From positions 34,280,216 through 34,344,215 of the forward strand of contig OX388352.1 in NCBI GenBank assembly GCA_947579665.1: a stretch of DNA of 64,000 nucleotides, read 5' to 3'. Numbering within the stretch: the first letter of the stretch is position 1; each line of letters starts with the position of its first letter. A program made the position numbers and the translations under genes. This document shows positions 1-10,914 of this stretch, piece by piece. The DNA is from Sympetrum striolatum (Eukaryota; Arthropoda; Insecta; Odonata; Libellulidae). Under the pieces are notes generated by a model. It searched no databases, was not told where the DNA came from, and was given only the letters and a program-made list of their open reading frames with translations.

Positions 1-35
1 GCACCAAACTATCTCCAATGGGAAATGTTGGGTTC

Positions 36-347
36 ATACGTGTACTTCATCAGGCCTTTGAAGTTTAATCAAATTCCTTGAGAGGGAAAGCAATGGAAAA
101 TGACTCCTTAACTTGATTATTTATATGGTGAATGAATTAGTTGCCATCTCAATGGAAATAAATGTTAAACCTATATTTGACCGAATTATGTTAATTGTGT
201 ATTTATTCGGACTGTAGAAGTTAAATCAAATTCTTTAAGAGGGAAAGCAATTAAAAACAGTTCCTTAACTTGGTTTTGTACATAGTGAATGAATGAGTTT
301 CCCTTCCACAAAGAGAAATGTTAAAAATGCATATGATCGAACTATTT
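36..347. repeat. Diverged tandem duplication, two units of about 157 bp
   Basis: The block TCAAATTCCTTGAGAGGG at 69 recurs as TCAAATTCTTTAAGAGGG at 226, and the flanking blocks (GTGAATGAATTAG / GTGAATGAATGAG, GAAATAAATGTTAAA / GAGAAATGTTAAAAA) keep the same spacing. The units differ by many substitutions, so the duplication is old. Confidence 0.8.
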
Positions 348-1292
348 TCCAGTTGGCCTGAGATTTGAAATATTAAGATTACTATTACTATTCTTGATAT
401 TAGTAAAAACAGTTTTCTTTTCTATTTACGATCAGATCTCGATAAATTAAAAAGTAACATAAAGTAACATTTCATATTCAGGCGTCCATCTACCCCAAGG
501 TGGGGGATAATATTTGCATCATACTTCTCAGTTTTTTAATGAAGAAAAGGAACGAGTACATAATGCGTAACCTTTTAAATATCGTAATGTTAGTGTCGCA
601 CAAGATTATTTACAAGACGTAAACACTCACCAAAACTCCATTTTGAATTTCTAGCGTCAACGTAGACGTAAAAATTAGCAATTATATTCGTTTAACATAA
701 TCAAAATATCCGAGGATATGACGAATATTCACCGATTTCTTACAAAAAGACATTATCATACAAAGGAAATTGAAACGTTTTAATTACGGAGAGCCTGGTT
801 TACATCCTTTGGTGTGGACGAATGTTAGCTGTGTTTACAAATGGCCGGTGAGAAGGTTGGGAACTGTTGAATTTGAGAGAAGCAGCCCATTTCCGCAGTT
901 TTACGCCGTCTGAATCCGACACTTCGGCAGGTAATCAGATAGTCGAAGCAACAGGTAAGGAAATGCAACGAAGGATGTTATCCGGAGATAGTGCCTTGAA
1001 TTCACGGTGGAACTGAATCGAAAACAGGAACTAAGAACGTCTACACCACACCACGCATATTTATTGTGTGACTGGTATTGAGGGTTACTTTGCTAAACCA
1101 ATCAAGTACGCAATAATAAGAGTGAAGATACAGTGAATTCTCGATTCTTTGTGCTAATGATGGGGAAAGGATTCTTCCATCGATTAATAGTTTATAAATA
1201 CATTTCTAGATACAGCGGAGAGTTCATTATTTTCCCTGTATATGACTTTGAGTAATAATTACGCTCTACTGAAGTTCCTTTGTTAAACAATT

Positions 1293-1372
1293 TATATGGT
1301 AACATGTATTCAAATAATAAAACATCAGCAGGTATATGGTAACATGTATTTAAATAATAAAACATCAGCAGG
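1293..1372. repeat. Tandem duplication, 2 x 40 bp
   Basis: The unit starting TATATGGTAACATGTATT is repeated directly with a single difference (C versus T after TATT) at 1293-1332 and 1333-1372. It is a recent local duplication within the receptor intron. Confidence 0.9.
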
Positions 1373-2778
1373 AAAATATTTGAAAAGTCACAGAAAAAGG
1401 TAAATAAGGGAAAATTTGGTATGAAAAGAAAAAAATAGTCAAATGACCACCAGCCGTCCTTCTAGGTATAACATGATGTAAAAATTGCCACATTAGTGTT
1501 CATGCACGATAATCTGCCCTAGGATAATCGTAAGTTCACTATGGATTCAAAGCAGGGGAAAGGAGGATAATCTTAAGTTATTAAGTGTTTCATCCCAGGC
1601 GTTTCATTGCATTTACGTTTTCTAAAAAACGTTTCATCTAAGAGACAGTATCAGCCAGGCATGAAACTCAAGAGAATTGACAACAATATGGACGTTACTT
1701 CCATTAGTGAGACTTAGTAATTTATTAGCCGCAAAAACCCGTGAGTAGGTATGGATTGTCACTACTTGCCGTTTTTTGCTAATATAAATTGGATGGATTC
1801 TCGCATTTAATAACCATCCTGATGATGTTAAATCCCATTCCATACTCCACAGCCATTGAGGATGAAAAAATAACATAATTTTTCACAGAGACTTTAATTT
1901 GATTCTGGTTACTTAAGCGCAGTTTACTCTACAGGCACAGAAAAATACATTTGTCAAAGCATATATAGGATAATGAAAGGGATGTGGGATAAAATGGACC
2001 TTGACAAATGTTTTTCTGTGCCTGAAGAGGTAAGTGCGCTTACGAAACCGTTAGAAAATTAACGTCCCTGTGGAAAAGTGTTTTTCTTTCAACCTCCAAT
2101 GTCTTTCCACGAAGTCACGCCTTCGAATATCGATTTCACAGCCACGTTTCAATGCAAATTTTGTATGAACAGCCAAAGAATGCCTTTATGAAAAATAAAT
2201 TCGATTTAATGATGTATATAAATATTTTTCTTATTTTTTACATGATTTTCTTGTTTATGTTTTAGTCGATTTCAACATATCAGTTGCTGAAATGTCCATT
2301 AGATGGAATATTCTCTGGGTCAACTAACTCTTTAGTATAAAATATTCTTGAAAGACAAGTCTTGAGGTGATTACTCTAGATGAAGTTTCCCATGGATTAA
2401 CCATCTATTAAGCAAAAATTCTTTTGGTCAAACGTCCGGACACCAGTTCTTTAGCATTTCGTTTGAGATAGAAACCAGCTCTCTTTATCATCTACTAATT
2501 GTAAGTTTACAAACCGTGAACTTAAGTACAAAATCCTCAGTCTCACCCCGTCTCCAAACTACCTCTCCCCGTAATATCGGCTACTTATTCCTTATCCGCT
2601 TTGTTCAATGACAAGCCATTTTCTTTACCTCTTACATAATTAGTCTATGTGTTAAGGTGTATAAGGTATAAATCGTATTCTTCCACATCTAAGAACGGCT
2701 TCAAGCATAGGAAACTAAAGAGGAACTTTGAGAACGTGCAAGAAAAGATAATTTCGATTCAAATTAGCATGTACTTAC

Positions 2779-3504
2779 CTGAATACTATAATTTCCTTCA
2801 AGCTCATGGTGCTTAATATAAGAAAAAGCAGCAGAGGGGATAGCAAATATAACAGCCAATAGCCAAATCCCGATTGCAGTGATGAGGGTCAGTGGTCCCG
2901 TAGAAAGCCTCCCGACGTGACGCCTCATTGGATTCACGATGGCACAGTATCTCTCCGCGCTGAGGGCCGTCAAAGTAAATACGGACACTCCGATGGATAC
3001 GTCTTTCACACACTCCGACAATTTGCAAATCGTTTCTCCGTAGGGCCACGACTCCACCGTGTAGACGGTCGAGGTGAACGGCACACAAGTGAGGATTAGC
3101 AATAGATCTCCCAATGCCAAACTGAAAATATAGGTGTTAGGTATATTTCTCATGTTTCGATTCCTCAGGAAGATGAGTACGAGTGTGCCGTTTCCGACGA
3201 CCCCCACGACGAAGATGGCCGCGAACAGTATCGGGACGATGTATGTCTCCGGGCGTTGCCCGTACGGGACGTATTCTCCCTCAGACTCTCCCTCGTTGGG
3301 AGGGCAGCAGTTCCTGATGTCTTGGAAGACGGTCATGGTTGAGTTCCTCTGCATCGGGTTGGCGTCAAAGGTGGGGATAAGAGACATTGTGGGGAGTGTG
3401 CAGGGCTGGGACTGAGCATGCTGGGGTGACATCGAAGTGGTAGTATCCATTTTGATTGGGTGGTTGGAGCGCCTGTGTAGCTCCCAAGTGACCCAAGTGA
3501 CCCC
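2779..3504 (-). CDS. CCHaR: CCHamide (bombesin-like) neuropeptide receptor, first coding exon
   Basis: The start codon is at 3450 and 224 codons run to a consensus donor (CAG|GTAAGT on the minus strand, exon ending at 2779, phase 0). Upstream, 3451-3504 is 5' UTR behind a strong acceptor (pyrimidine tract, then CAG|GGGG at 3505). The protein is a class A receptor N-terminal half: extracellular tail with an N-glycosylation site at N36, TM1 about 71-95 with GNGTL (N87), TM2 about 106-130 with LALGD (D115), TM3 about 142-172 with C142 and an ERY motif at 166-168, TM4 about 187-211 with W196 and P205. The segments YVPYGQRPETYIVP, NTYIFSLALGDLL and DVSIGVSVFTLTALSAERY are typical of arthropod CCHamide receptors, relatives of vertebrate bombesin receptors that couple feeding and metabolic peptides to G proteins. 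The exon encoding ECL2 and TM5-7 must lie beyond base 1, as nothing in 1-2778 resembles it. The CCHa1 versus CCHa2 subtype is not resolved; the symbol is a family label. Confidence 0.9.
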
Positions 3505-3628
3505 CTGAAAAGGAAAAAGTAAATTCTACGTCATAAAAATCTCTGGGTTTTATCGATCTCCCACTGAAATTTCCGTGGAAGCTTTAACAAGATTGAGTGA
3601 TTTTTTCTTCACTAACTTCAGGTTTTAG
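3505..3628 (-). other. Start of the intron upstream of the CCHamide receptor exon
   Basis: On the minus strand the sequence just before 3504 is TTTACTTTTTCCTTTTCAG, a textbook 3' splice site. A separate 5' UTR exon must therefore lie at higher coordinates, but I could not identify it. The intron's upstream limit is unknown. Confidence 0.65.
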
Positions 3629-3773
3629 TTAGAGGTTACAATCTCCAAAAGCCTTCTTTGCTGGCGTTCCTCCTCTTACTTCCCAGTAGTCGGTCCCGCT
3701 GCTTTGTCTGACTACCGGAAACTGAGAGGAGGAACGCCGACAAAGACGACTTATGGTGATTTTAAACCTCTAA
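3629..3773. repeat. Foldback element of about 145 bp, ends TTAGAGGTT/AACCTCTAA
   Basis: Left-arm pieces TTAGAGGTT (3629), CTTTG, GGCGTTCCTCCTC and GTAGTC are matched in reverse order by GACTAC, GAGGAGGAACGCC, CAAAG and AACCTCTAA (ending 3773). Nearly the whole segment can fold into one imperfect hairpin. It carries no coding capacity and resembles a foldback MITE. Confidence 0.75.
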
Positions 3774-3888
3774 TTTACTCTAATACAGTCATACTCCCAA
3801 TTTCTTTACGCTAACTTCAGGGTTGAACTTACTTAAATAAGAATCACCTTGCCGTAAGAAAAGAAATTGGAAGACGGATATTTATAAA

Positions 3889-4320
3889 TTAGAGGTTCAT
3901 AAAACCATTCAAATCAATGTGTTTCGGTGTAACTTCGTGGAAGGCCATCACAGAAGATAATATGAAAACTTTTATACTTCTACAAGATAATTTATTGCGA
4001 CCGGTTCCGTTAGATTTCACCTGAAGATACTATAATTTAGCGAAACCGGTCGCAATAAATTATCTCGTGGAAATATACAATTTTTTTTATTCTCTTCTAG
4101 GTTTATAGAACTCTCTCAAACCCGTCCTTGTGCCCGTTCCATACTCACTTTGTCACCAGTTCTGGAAACGAAAGTAAGTCCGGCATTATTGGCCTAAGAA
4201 ATACCCAATATACATTTCAATCGTCACGTTATCATCTTCACCCCTTGAAGGGGATACAAGTGTTAGCATTTTTACGGAACGCTGGCAAAGACGGCTTTGA
4301 GAGAGCTTTTAAACCTCTAA
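3889..4320. repeat. Second segment with the same TTAGAGGTT/AACCTCTAA ends
   Basis: TTAGAGGTT at 3889-3897 and AACCTCTAA at 4312-4320 bracket about 430 bp. The right arm (GGAACGC, GGCAAAGACG, then TTTTAAACCTCTAA) matches the right arm of the element at 3629-3773. The interior holds a separate 22-bp inverted repeat with a hammerhead-like core (3985-4065), so it may be an old copy that received an insertion. The reading frame 4128-4499 crosses it and is not a recognisable protein. Confidence 0.5.
3985..4065 (+). ncRNA. Degraded hammerhead-ribozyme-like motif inside a 22-bp inverted repeat
   Basis: Perfect 22-bp arms lie at 3985-4006 and 4044-4065 (around ATTGCGACCGGTT and AACCGGTCGCAAT). Between and within them are CTGAAGA (4021-4027), a weak CTA/TAG stem and CGAAAC (4041-4046) followed by GGTC. 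CTGANGA, stem II, GAAA and a GTC-type site is the hammerhead core order, and the very short stem III is what is known from Penelope-like elements. The first stem II base pair looks mutated. Activity is doubtful. Confidence 0.4.
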
Positions 4321-4624
4321 ATTACGTTGGCTCTGGCAACTATGGGAAAGTTCAGCAAAGACTTATGCTATGTAATATAAAAAATAGGAAAAAGACCTCA
4401 CGTTTCACTAAACTCAATATTATTACGGGTACTAAAAGTTGCACAATTAATGAAGTTGGTAAACCATTAAATGTCGCCCACACGCAGAATACTGGCTAAC
4501 TTCTATTCATTTGATAGACTTTGGTTTAAATACAGGCTCCTTTTACATATCCTTATAAAAACACACGTTAAATTCGGATTTTAATCGTAGCCTTTTTATT
4601 TATTATATTTATATTGTAATTAAC

Positions 4625-4652
4625 ATGGCTGACTCCGCCATCGAAACGTCGG
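4625..4652 (+). ncRNA. Second hammerhead-like remnant (stem II plus CGAAACGTC)
   Basis: ATGGC (4625) pairs with GCCAT (4637-4641) and is followed at once by CGAAACGTCGG. That is the usual right half of a Penelope-type hammerhead, but the CTGANGA box expected before ATGGC reads AATTAAC here, so the core is broken. Confidence 0.35.
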
Positions 4653-4659
4653 CCACAGC

Positions 4660-5929
4660 TTACCTGACCTGGTAGAGAAATTGCTGTCTTTAGGTTAAAT
4701 TTTACATTTTTGAGCGATGTGTACCCTTCATTTCCTCGAAGATATAATTCGCACCTCCCATGCTTTCTAATCCCCTGCGTTACTTCAAGTTAAACTAAAA
4801 TGTAAAATTCCCTTCGTAGGCTTATTAAGTGATTTATATTTTTCTTTGGTGTATCAATACTAGAGAAACTAACCAAAAAGTTGTCCTTGTACGATGCATG
4901 ATTCTAAACATGCGTCAAATAAGGTAACCAACTTGCGGTAAGAAATTGCGAAATTAACATAAAAACCACTTAGAAATCAAGGATATAACCTTCCTAGAAC
5001 ACAGCAGTCGAGATGCAAGGCAATAATTACACAATGAGGTAGAATACATATACATATTTTTAATTGGAACGAAATATGAATGCAATCAATTAGAAGTCCA
5101 AAATAAATTGATTTCACGAATGTATGCGTTTATCGATGAATAGCTAAGCAGTCTCACTAAGTTTTCCTCCAGGTAAATCAGCGCAAAAATACTTTCACCG
5201 CAAAATTTCCTATCAGCTGTCGAGCTCTTCCAAAAAAATGTCGGCGCGGGGAGCTCTTATCCCAGAATTAAGCTATGATAATACGTTACATGGATCGGAA
5301 TTTTTACTTACAACTGTATAAAATCAGTAATAGGCAGAACAAAATAACGAAAGTTTGCCATTAGAAAGTTTTACTACAAAATATTCGATATCTTCTCATG
5401 ATATCTCTGCGATCTTCGATTAATTTCAGTGTAACATTCAAAGGATTTGAGACACTTTTCGGTGTCATATGTGTAGCGATTGGGATCAATATTTACACGT
5501 ATCGAGAGGTTGAGTAATATCAGATGTTACAATTAATTACGTTAGACTCCTAGTACATTATGTTACCTTACTGGAAAAAGAGTAAATCTTCTATTAGAAA
5601 TGACTTGAATCCCTTATATTAATTCGACACTTGTATACATTTCCATTATATAGGTTAATATCTTTGTATTGAAACTAAAATTGGAAAATTAATTTAGAAC
5701 TAGAGAATGAATCTCTCCCTATTTTTAATGACAAAAGAGATAGATATCAACGTCGTAAGGTGAAGATTTAATCGATACAGAATAGTTCTCAGAGTTCCCT
5801 GATAATAATCTACTATCGATTCAAATATGCCAACCTTACGGCCATATATTAATCTCAATCTTTAAGGCCTCCAATACTTAAATCGCATTTCTGAAAGCTC
5901 TTTATTTACCGTCTACTCTTCTTCTTCTG
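4660..5929. other. Unassigned AT-rich DNA
   Basis: No open frame with protein-like features, no RNA gene and no clear repeat boundary was found here. It may still be part of the intron upstream of the receptor exon. Confidence 0.6.
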
Positions 5930-6316
5930 TCTTTTCAGGTAAATAACATCCGTGGTCAACCACCAAGAAATTTACCCAACAATATTGGTCAGCAATTATG
6001 CAACTAGTGATATACCTGCTTGTATTTATTTCCTTCTGTGTTTTCGCGGTTTTTTTTCGCTCCCCTTCTTCTGTGAGCGTTTTCCCGCACAGTGGGTTTT
6101 TCTCCGAAAGCCTTCAGCCAAGGAGTTTTTCCCCACAGCACAATTATTTTATTTGTTTACCTCTTTTTAATTTTCTTTTTATAAATATGTATTTGTATTG
6201 TTTTTCCTCCTTTTCTGTAAGTAATATTAGTAACCCTTAATGGTTAGGTGTAAGAGAGGCCCTAATGGGCCTAACCTCGCCAAATAAAGAGTTTTTATTA
6301 TTATTATTATTATATA
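5930..6316 (+). mobile_element. LINE 3'-end-like fragment with (ATT)n tail
   Basis: The segment ends with AACCTCGCCAAATAAAGAG followed by T-rich DNA and an (ATT)n tract at about 6297-6313. An AATAAA just before a simple-repeat tail is typical of 5'-truncated non-LTR retrotransposons. Its centre (CGCTCCCCTTCTTCTGTGAG, about 6058) resembles the fragment at 51.0 kb. No coding sequence remains; the two overlapping frames in it show no domain. Confidence 0.5.
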
Positions 6317-6960
6317 TTTGGTTCCATTAACTACTTGTTTTCCCTTTTTGAACGGTTAAGTTCCATCAAATAAAGCTGGTATGCTCTAACTTAATAATTT
6401 TTCCTTCTCGTACTGTGCCTTGGGAGAGCTGCAATCAATTGTGCATGCATGTATTAAATTCGCCATAAAAGCTGCTGCATTTAGATTCACAGCGGGAGTT
6501 ATCGCGGCGTACGCAGACTATCAATGTGACACCCACGTGTTCGTTCTTGAATGCTAGCCATCCTTGGACCTTTAACCTTTCAGCTATTCGAAAAGGCCCT
6601 TGGAAATTTTCAAACTCCATTATAACAGCATAGTTGAGGGTTAGAGCACTCATTCCCTTCAAAGAAGGCAGTGTTAATTAACCCTTATTGATTAAACCTT
6701 CCATCTGACACAATGCTACCTTCTACAGCCGCATTTGGAGGAATACGGGTTAGGTAGTAGATATATGTCAGTTCCAGGCCAGAGCATGTGTAATGCGGGA
6801 ATATGGGGTTTGGAAAATTAACCATTGAAGACACTTTTTATGAATGGTCTTATAGTTATTTCACAGGATATTCAAGTTGAGAAAAAAAAGGCCTCTGCTC
6901 TCAAACTTAAGAATTTTTCCGGATATTGTGTTCATCATCGTCTAAACGCTATGCCTTGTC
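6317..6960. other. Unassigned spacer
   Basis: A minus-strand frame of 75 residues (6435-6662) and a plus-strand one of 69 residues (6825-7034) occur, but neither shows a recognisable motif; the second overlaps the LINE pseudogene on the other strand. Confidence 0.5.
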
Positions 6961-6961
6961 T

Positions 6962-8285
6962 CTACATCCAAGAGCTTTTGTCTTCTGCCATTCTCTTGAG
7001 CTGGCAGTACCCATCCACTGCCATCCTTGTCTGATAATCTTCAATATACTTCTTCCTAGGTCTTCCCCTTCCTTTCTTTCCCAACCTTTTTCCTTCTAAT
7101 ATTATCCCTATCGTACTTTTATGTCTCCGTAGATTACCCAAGAATTTCATTTCCCTTTTTCCATTACATTTAATTAATTGCCTCTTTTCCTTCGCTTCCT
7201 TTAAAACTTCAACGTTCGTTTTCCTTTTCATCCGACTGATTTTTAACATTCTTCTCCATATCCACATTTCAGCAAATTCCAGGCGGGCTCTAGTCTAACA
7301 TTCGCTTCCATAGAGCAAAGTGCTCCAAAGCAAGGCTTTTGCAAATCTCTTTCTTATCTCTAAATCTTTATGTTTACATATTAAAAGATTTCTTTTGCCT
7401 TAAAAATGCTTGTTTTGTAAGGACAATTCTTCTTTTCACCTCAGGTAATATTATTATGAGTTAGTACACAGCCTAAATAGCGAAATCCTTTCAAATGTTT
7501 AATTTTGTGTTCTTTTACCATTGATTTTGTTTTTATATTTTCCTTATTTTTGTCTACAACCATAACTTTTGTTTTTCTGATGTTTATATGTAATTTATGT
7601 TTCCTTAAGGCATCAGATAAAACTTCTAACATTGTATTGGTTTCTTTTTTTGAGTCTGACACTATGACAATATCATCTGCAAACCTTATACAATGAATTC
7701 TAATCCCATTAATTTTAAGTTCTTCTGTTTTTTGCTTCTTAATATTTATACTTTTTTCAATGTATAAATTAAATAAATAGGGAGAGAGAGGGTACCCTTG
7801 TCTCACTCTTTTACTTATTTTAGCTTCAACTTCGGCTACATTTATGTTTATTTTTGTAGTTTGGTTTTGATGCAGTTCAAGTATCAATCTACTGTCTCTC
7901 CAATCTATTCCTGCTTTCTTCAGGCCAATAAAGGTTAGATAAACTTTCCTTTTCATTTCCCTGCGCCTTTCCAATACCAGCTAGACTGCTAGTATGGCAT
8001 CTGGAGTCTCTTCCATTCCTAAATCCAAATTGGTTCTCTCCAACGTAATTATCTATTTTGCTTTTTAATCTGTTTTTAACTGCCTGTATTATCACTTCTG
8101 AGTTATGTGATGTTAGTGAAATTGTTCTTAGTTGTTACATTCCTCAGAGTTTTATTTCTTGGATGGATTTTTATTTTACTTATTCTAAGGTCCTCTGGTA
8201 TCACCCCTATTTCATAACAATCTTTAACTAACTTGAAGAATTCCTCTTTTGCCAGATCTCCTAAGTTCTTTAAACATATAATATT
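6962..8285 (-). pseudogene. Broken LINE reverse transcriptase
   Basis: Reading the minus strand from about 8285 down, the pieces are in correct order but in different frames: an RT entry segment (GDLAKEEFFKLVKDCYEIG, GVIPEDL), then GENQFGFRNGRDSR (8095-7889), then RQGYPLSPYLFNLYIE and the catalytic FADD box near 7661-7686 (7974-7441), then a C-terminal tail with FAEMWIWRRMLKIS, KFLGNLRRHKS and RGRPRKKYIED (7267-6962). This is the usual order of an arthropod LINE ORF2. The FxDD aspartates are intact, but frameshifts and stops separate the parts and no endonuclease domain is present, so it is 5'-truncated and dead. The clade is not settled. Confidence 0.85.
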
Positions 8286-8361
8286 ATGTTACTATTAACA
8301 AAAAAATCATCTGCACATTTTTACCAATTAAACCTTGTCCTTAACCTTATCAAGTACCGTT

Positions 8362-9222
8362 GACCAAGTGTCCTTGTTTAACCTGAATATTAAGAAGTAA
8401 TAATAGTATTGTTAAAAGTGCTTCGAATGCTTTTGTAATTTCGCAAATAGGCTCCCACCGGGAAGTATACCAGTGACTGCTTTCACGAGAATATGATGAA
8501 CGACGATTATAATGCCTGCTTCTCGGTTTCTGTAGTTGTTGGTATGAATTTATACCTTTAATTGGTCCAAATAAACGCTTACTTTAATAGTTATAATTTA
8601 TATTACAATAATAATTTTATTTTCAATAAGGCAAAAAGAAAATTTAAAAGAATTGATTAGATTAGACGTATTTTATCTAAAATTTTGATAATTCCTTTAA
8701 GAAATACTTGATATCTCTACTATACATCTCTAATGGGAGAATTTTTTATTAATCTGGTGTCTTTATTTTACCGTTTTTCTTACAGAAGCTCGTCCACTAA
8801 ACTCAATTCTCTGCCACCCCAACTCATAATATATTTCTGAAAATCTGCACAAAGCACTCGCAAATGCCCTGAATTTTGGGCTTATTGAAATCGTATCTAA
8901 GATAGCTAGGATCAGTTTTTTACTATTCTACGAGATTTCTCGTAGGAGTTCATGCGACAAAAAAAATCCAAAGACAACGACGCTTGTAGTTTACAATGAG
9001 AATCAGTACCTAATACTGTATAGATAAAGCTGAGAATCGTATATATACATTTGATTTTGAATTGTCGTTCTATCTTGGATTAAACTGGCCAAAAAGGTAA
9101 AGAATGACTATATAGGACAATAGATAGACATAATAGATGGCATAATAGATGACATGTAACACTGAAAAAAGAAATTTTTGGAAAAAAGGAAAATTGGAAA
9201 ACGGAAAATTTCACGATACACA
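8362..9222. repeat. Interspersed repeat, copy 1 (about 0.86 kb)
   Basis: From GACCAAGTGTCCTTG to TTTCACGATACA this matches 12414-13192 almost throughout, with shared blocks such as TTAAGAAGTAATAATAGTA, AATTGATTAGATTAGACGTA, TATTTCTGAAAATCTGCACA and AGTTTACAATGAGAATSAGT. The region equivalent to the tRNA-like B box of copy 2 is mutated here (GGGAAGTATACCAGTGAC). Confidence 0.9.
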
Positions 9223-10165
9223 CAGTAATAGACACGTAGGGCATGGATGATCGGCTCCGATTTTCAAATGCAAATTTTACATAAACAAATGCCTAGTTGC
9301 ATGAACGGTCCCATGAACTCAATCGGTAAACATTGTAATACAACTTTTATGTTCTTCCTGATGATATTTATTGAGTTTCGAAAAACATAGGGTATGTAAC
9401 ACTTTCTCGATCCTACTCAACAATCTTAATATAAGTTTTATTTTTTATTACTTTTATTACTTATCTCCAAAAAAGTAATAAAATAGTCTTAACTACACGC
9501 AAAGTTTTGATTCAATTTATATTCGGTGAATAAATGTCGTTTTTTCTTGTATTCCAATAAATCTCGCAAACATTTCTTTATTTTTCATTTATAACTCTAA
9601 TTCGGAATTTTTATCACCTGTTTTTGTTGCATCAATTAGTATTTTGATTTTGTATCGTTTCTAGGATTTTGGTTGATATCCTCATTTTGCGAAATTCCTT
9701 CCTTCGTTCTTTAAATACGTGAGTTGCGCCTATCGGCAGGTCTCGCAAGTTTAACACGCCTTCAATGTAAGCTTAACTTTTGGAAGTTTTCTACGGTGGA
9801 TCTTAATTTTAAGTGAAGATTCAGATATTTATAACCATCACAATAGTGCGCTCTAGATTTTATGTTTCTTCTTTTTAACTCCAAAACGCTATCTAATTTT
9901 TAATCTTCAATGGTATAAGGTGAGACGTTGGTAGAGATTAATGAGTCTTAATCTAGCTCTTAATACAGATCTGAATAGAGATTGAGAAGCTCCCCAAGCC
10001 GTTAGCACGTACGACTAAAGTTACGCTCACTCAGTTTAAAGAACCTCATGGGACTCCAGAAGAATTCTAGAAGTAGAGCTTAGATGAATGGGTTTTTCTA
10101 GGAATGCTTATCTCTTCTAGAAAGCCACGGAGTTCCTTAACTAAACAGCACTAAAATACCTATTT
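9223..10165. other. Unassigned AT-rich DNA with one hammerhead-like remnant
   Basis: No gene is visible. At 9358-9383, CTGATGA is followed by a weak stem and TCGAAAAAC, which resembles a decayed Penelope-type hammerhead core, though the cleavage-site part is lost. Confidence 0.4.
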
Positions 10166-10914
10166 AAAAAATCTGATGTGGCCAGCACATGACTTTCTCC
10201 ATATATATAAGATGTAAATATTTATCTACGACAGTATTTTCGAACTCTATATTCAATCTAAACTTGGAAGATAAGTGTTTAATTTCTTTCATATTATCTT
10301 TTACGTCACAAACATTATAAATAATGTTTTTAGGGACATGCTCGATGAAAAACGATGAGGTGGCCTTTCGCCCCAGCTCCTAGAGTGCCCACAACGTACA
10401 TAATCAGCAACTTCCGGTTTATCAGTATTTCACAAATAACTCCTACACAATCATTGATACAAAAATATGTTTCATACAAAAGTTATAGTAAAATTAAATT
10501 TTATAAAACGATAATAAATAATAGTTTATACCTAAATATCATATTTATGGAGATATTTTGAAAACCGGAAATGAGCTTTGATGAATGAAGCTCGACTTCC
10601 GGTTAACCGATTTACTCCAAAAACAAATCAACTCTGAAAGCACACACCACAGTACTATATATGAATTTTGGTATTAATACGACTAATAGTTTTCACGTTA
10701 GAGCACCCACTATCACACACACACACATACACACACACATACACACACACATACACACACACATACACACACACATACACACAGACATCATTCCGAAAAT
10801 GGACAAAACGTGTTCTAGGGACCCCAAAACATGTATTTCCGTTGAAATCTCGAAGTCGATTATTTTCATGAAAACAATACTTTCTCTATACTTCGTATAT
10901 GGAGAAAGTAAAAA
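10166..10914 (-). mobile_element. Hairpin-ended (CA)n repeat family, copy F (minus orientation)
   Basis: It begins with AAAAAATCTGATGTGGCCAG, has one internal unit with GGAGATATTTTGAAAACCGG (10548), a (CA)n tract interrupted by ACACAT (10715-10783), then CAGACATCATTCCG, and ends with the terminal hairpin at 10879-10909 (ACTTTCTC...GGAGAAAGT) plus AAAAA. This is the shortest copy because it has only one internal unit. Frames read through the CA tract (poly His-Thr) are artefacts. See 24722-25798 for the family description. Confidence 0.85.

Larger units (their letters stand above)
1..2778 (-). other. Intron of the CCHamide receptor gene (downstream of coding exon 1)
   Basis: This follows the donor site at 2778/2777 on the minus strand and no acceptor joined to a TM5-TM7 coding block is visible, so it is read as part of a long intron. 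It is AT-rich. It contains a divergent tandem duplication (36-347) and a short perfect-like one (1293-1372). The reading frame at 1634-1876 on the minus strand has no recognisable protein features. Confidence 0.7.

Noticed and set aside
1634..1876. Minus-strand frame in the receptor intron as a possible further receptor exon
   Set aside because: The translation has no TM5-TM7 features and no matching splice sites.
2813..3415. Other frames overlapping the receptor exon on both strands
   Set aside because: They are shadows of the receptor reading frame, which alone has transmembrane motifs and splice sites.
4128..4499. 123-residue plus-strand frame
   Set aside because: It runs through foldback repeat sequence and shows no protein family motif.
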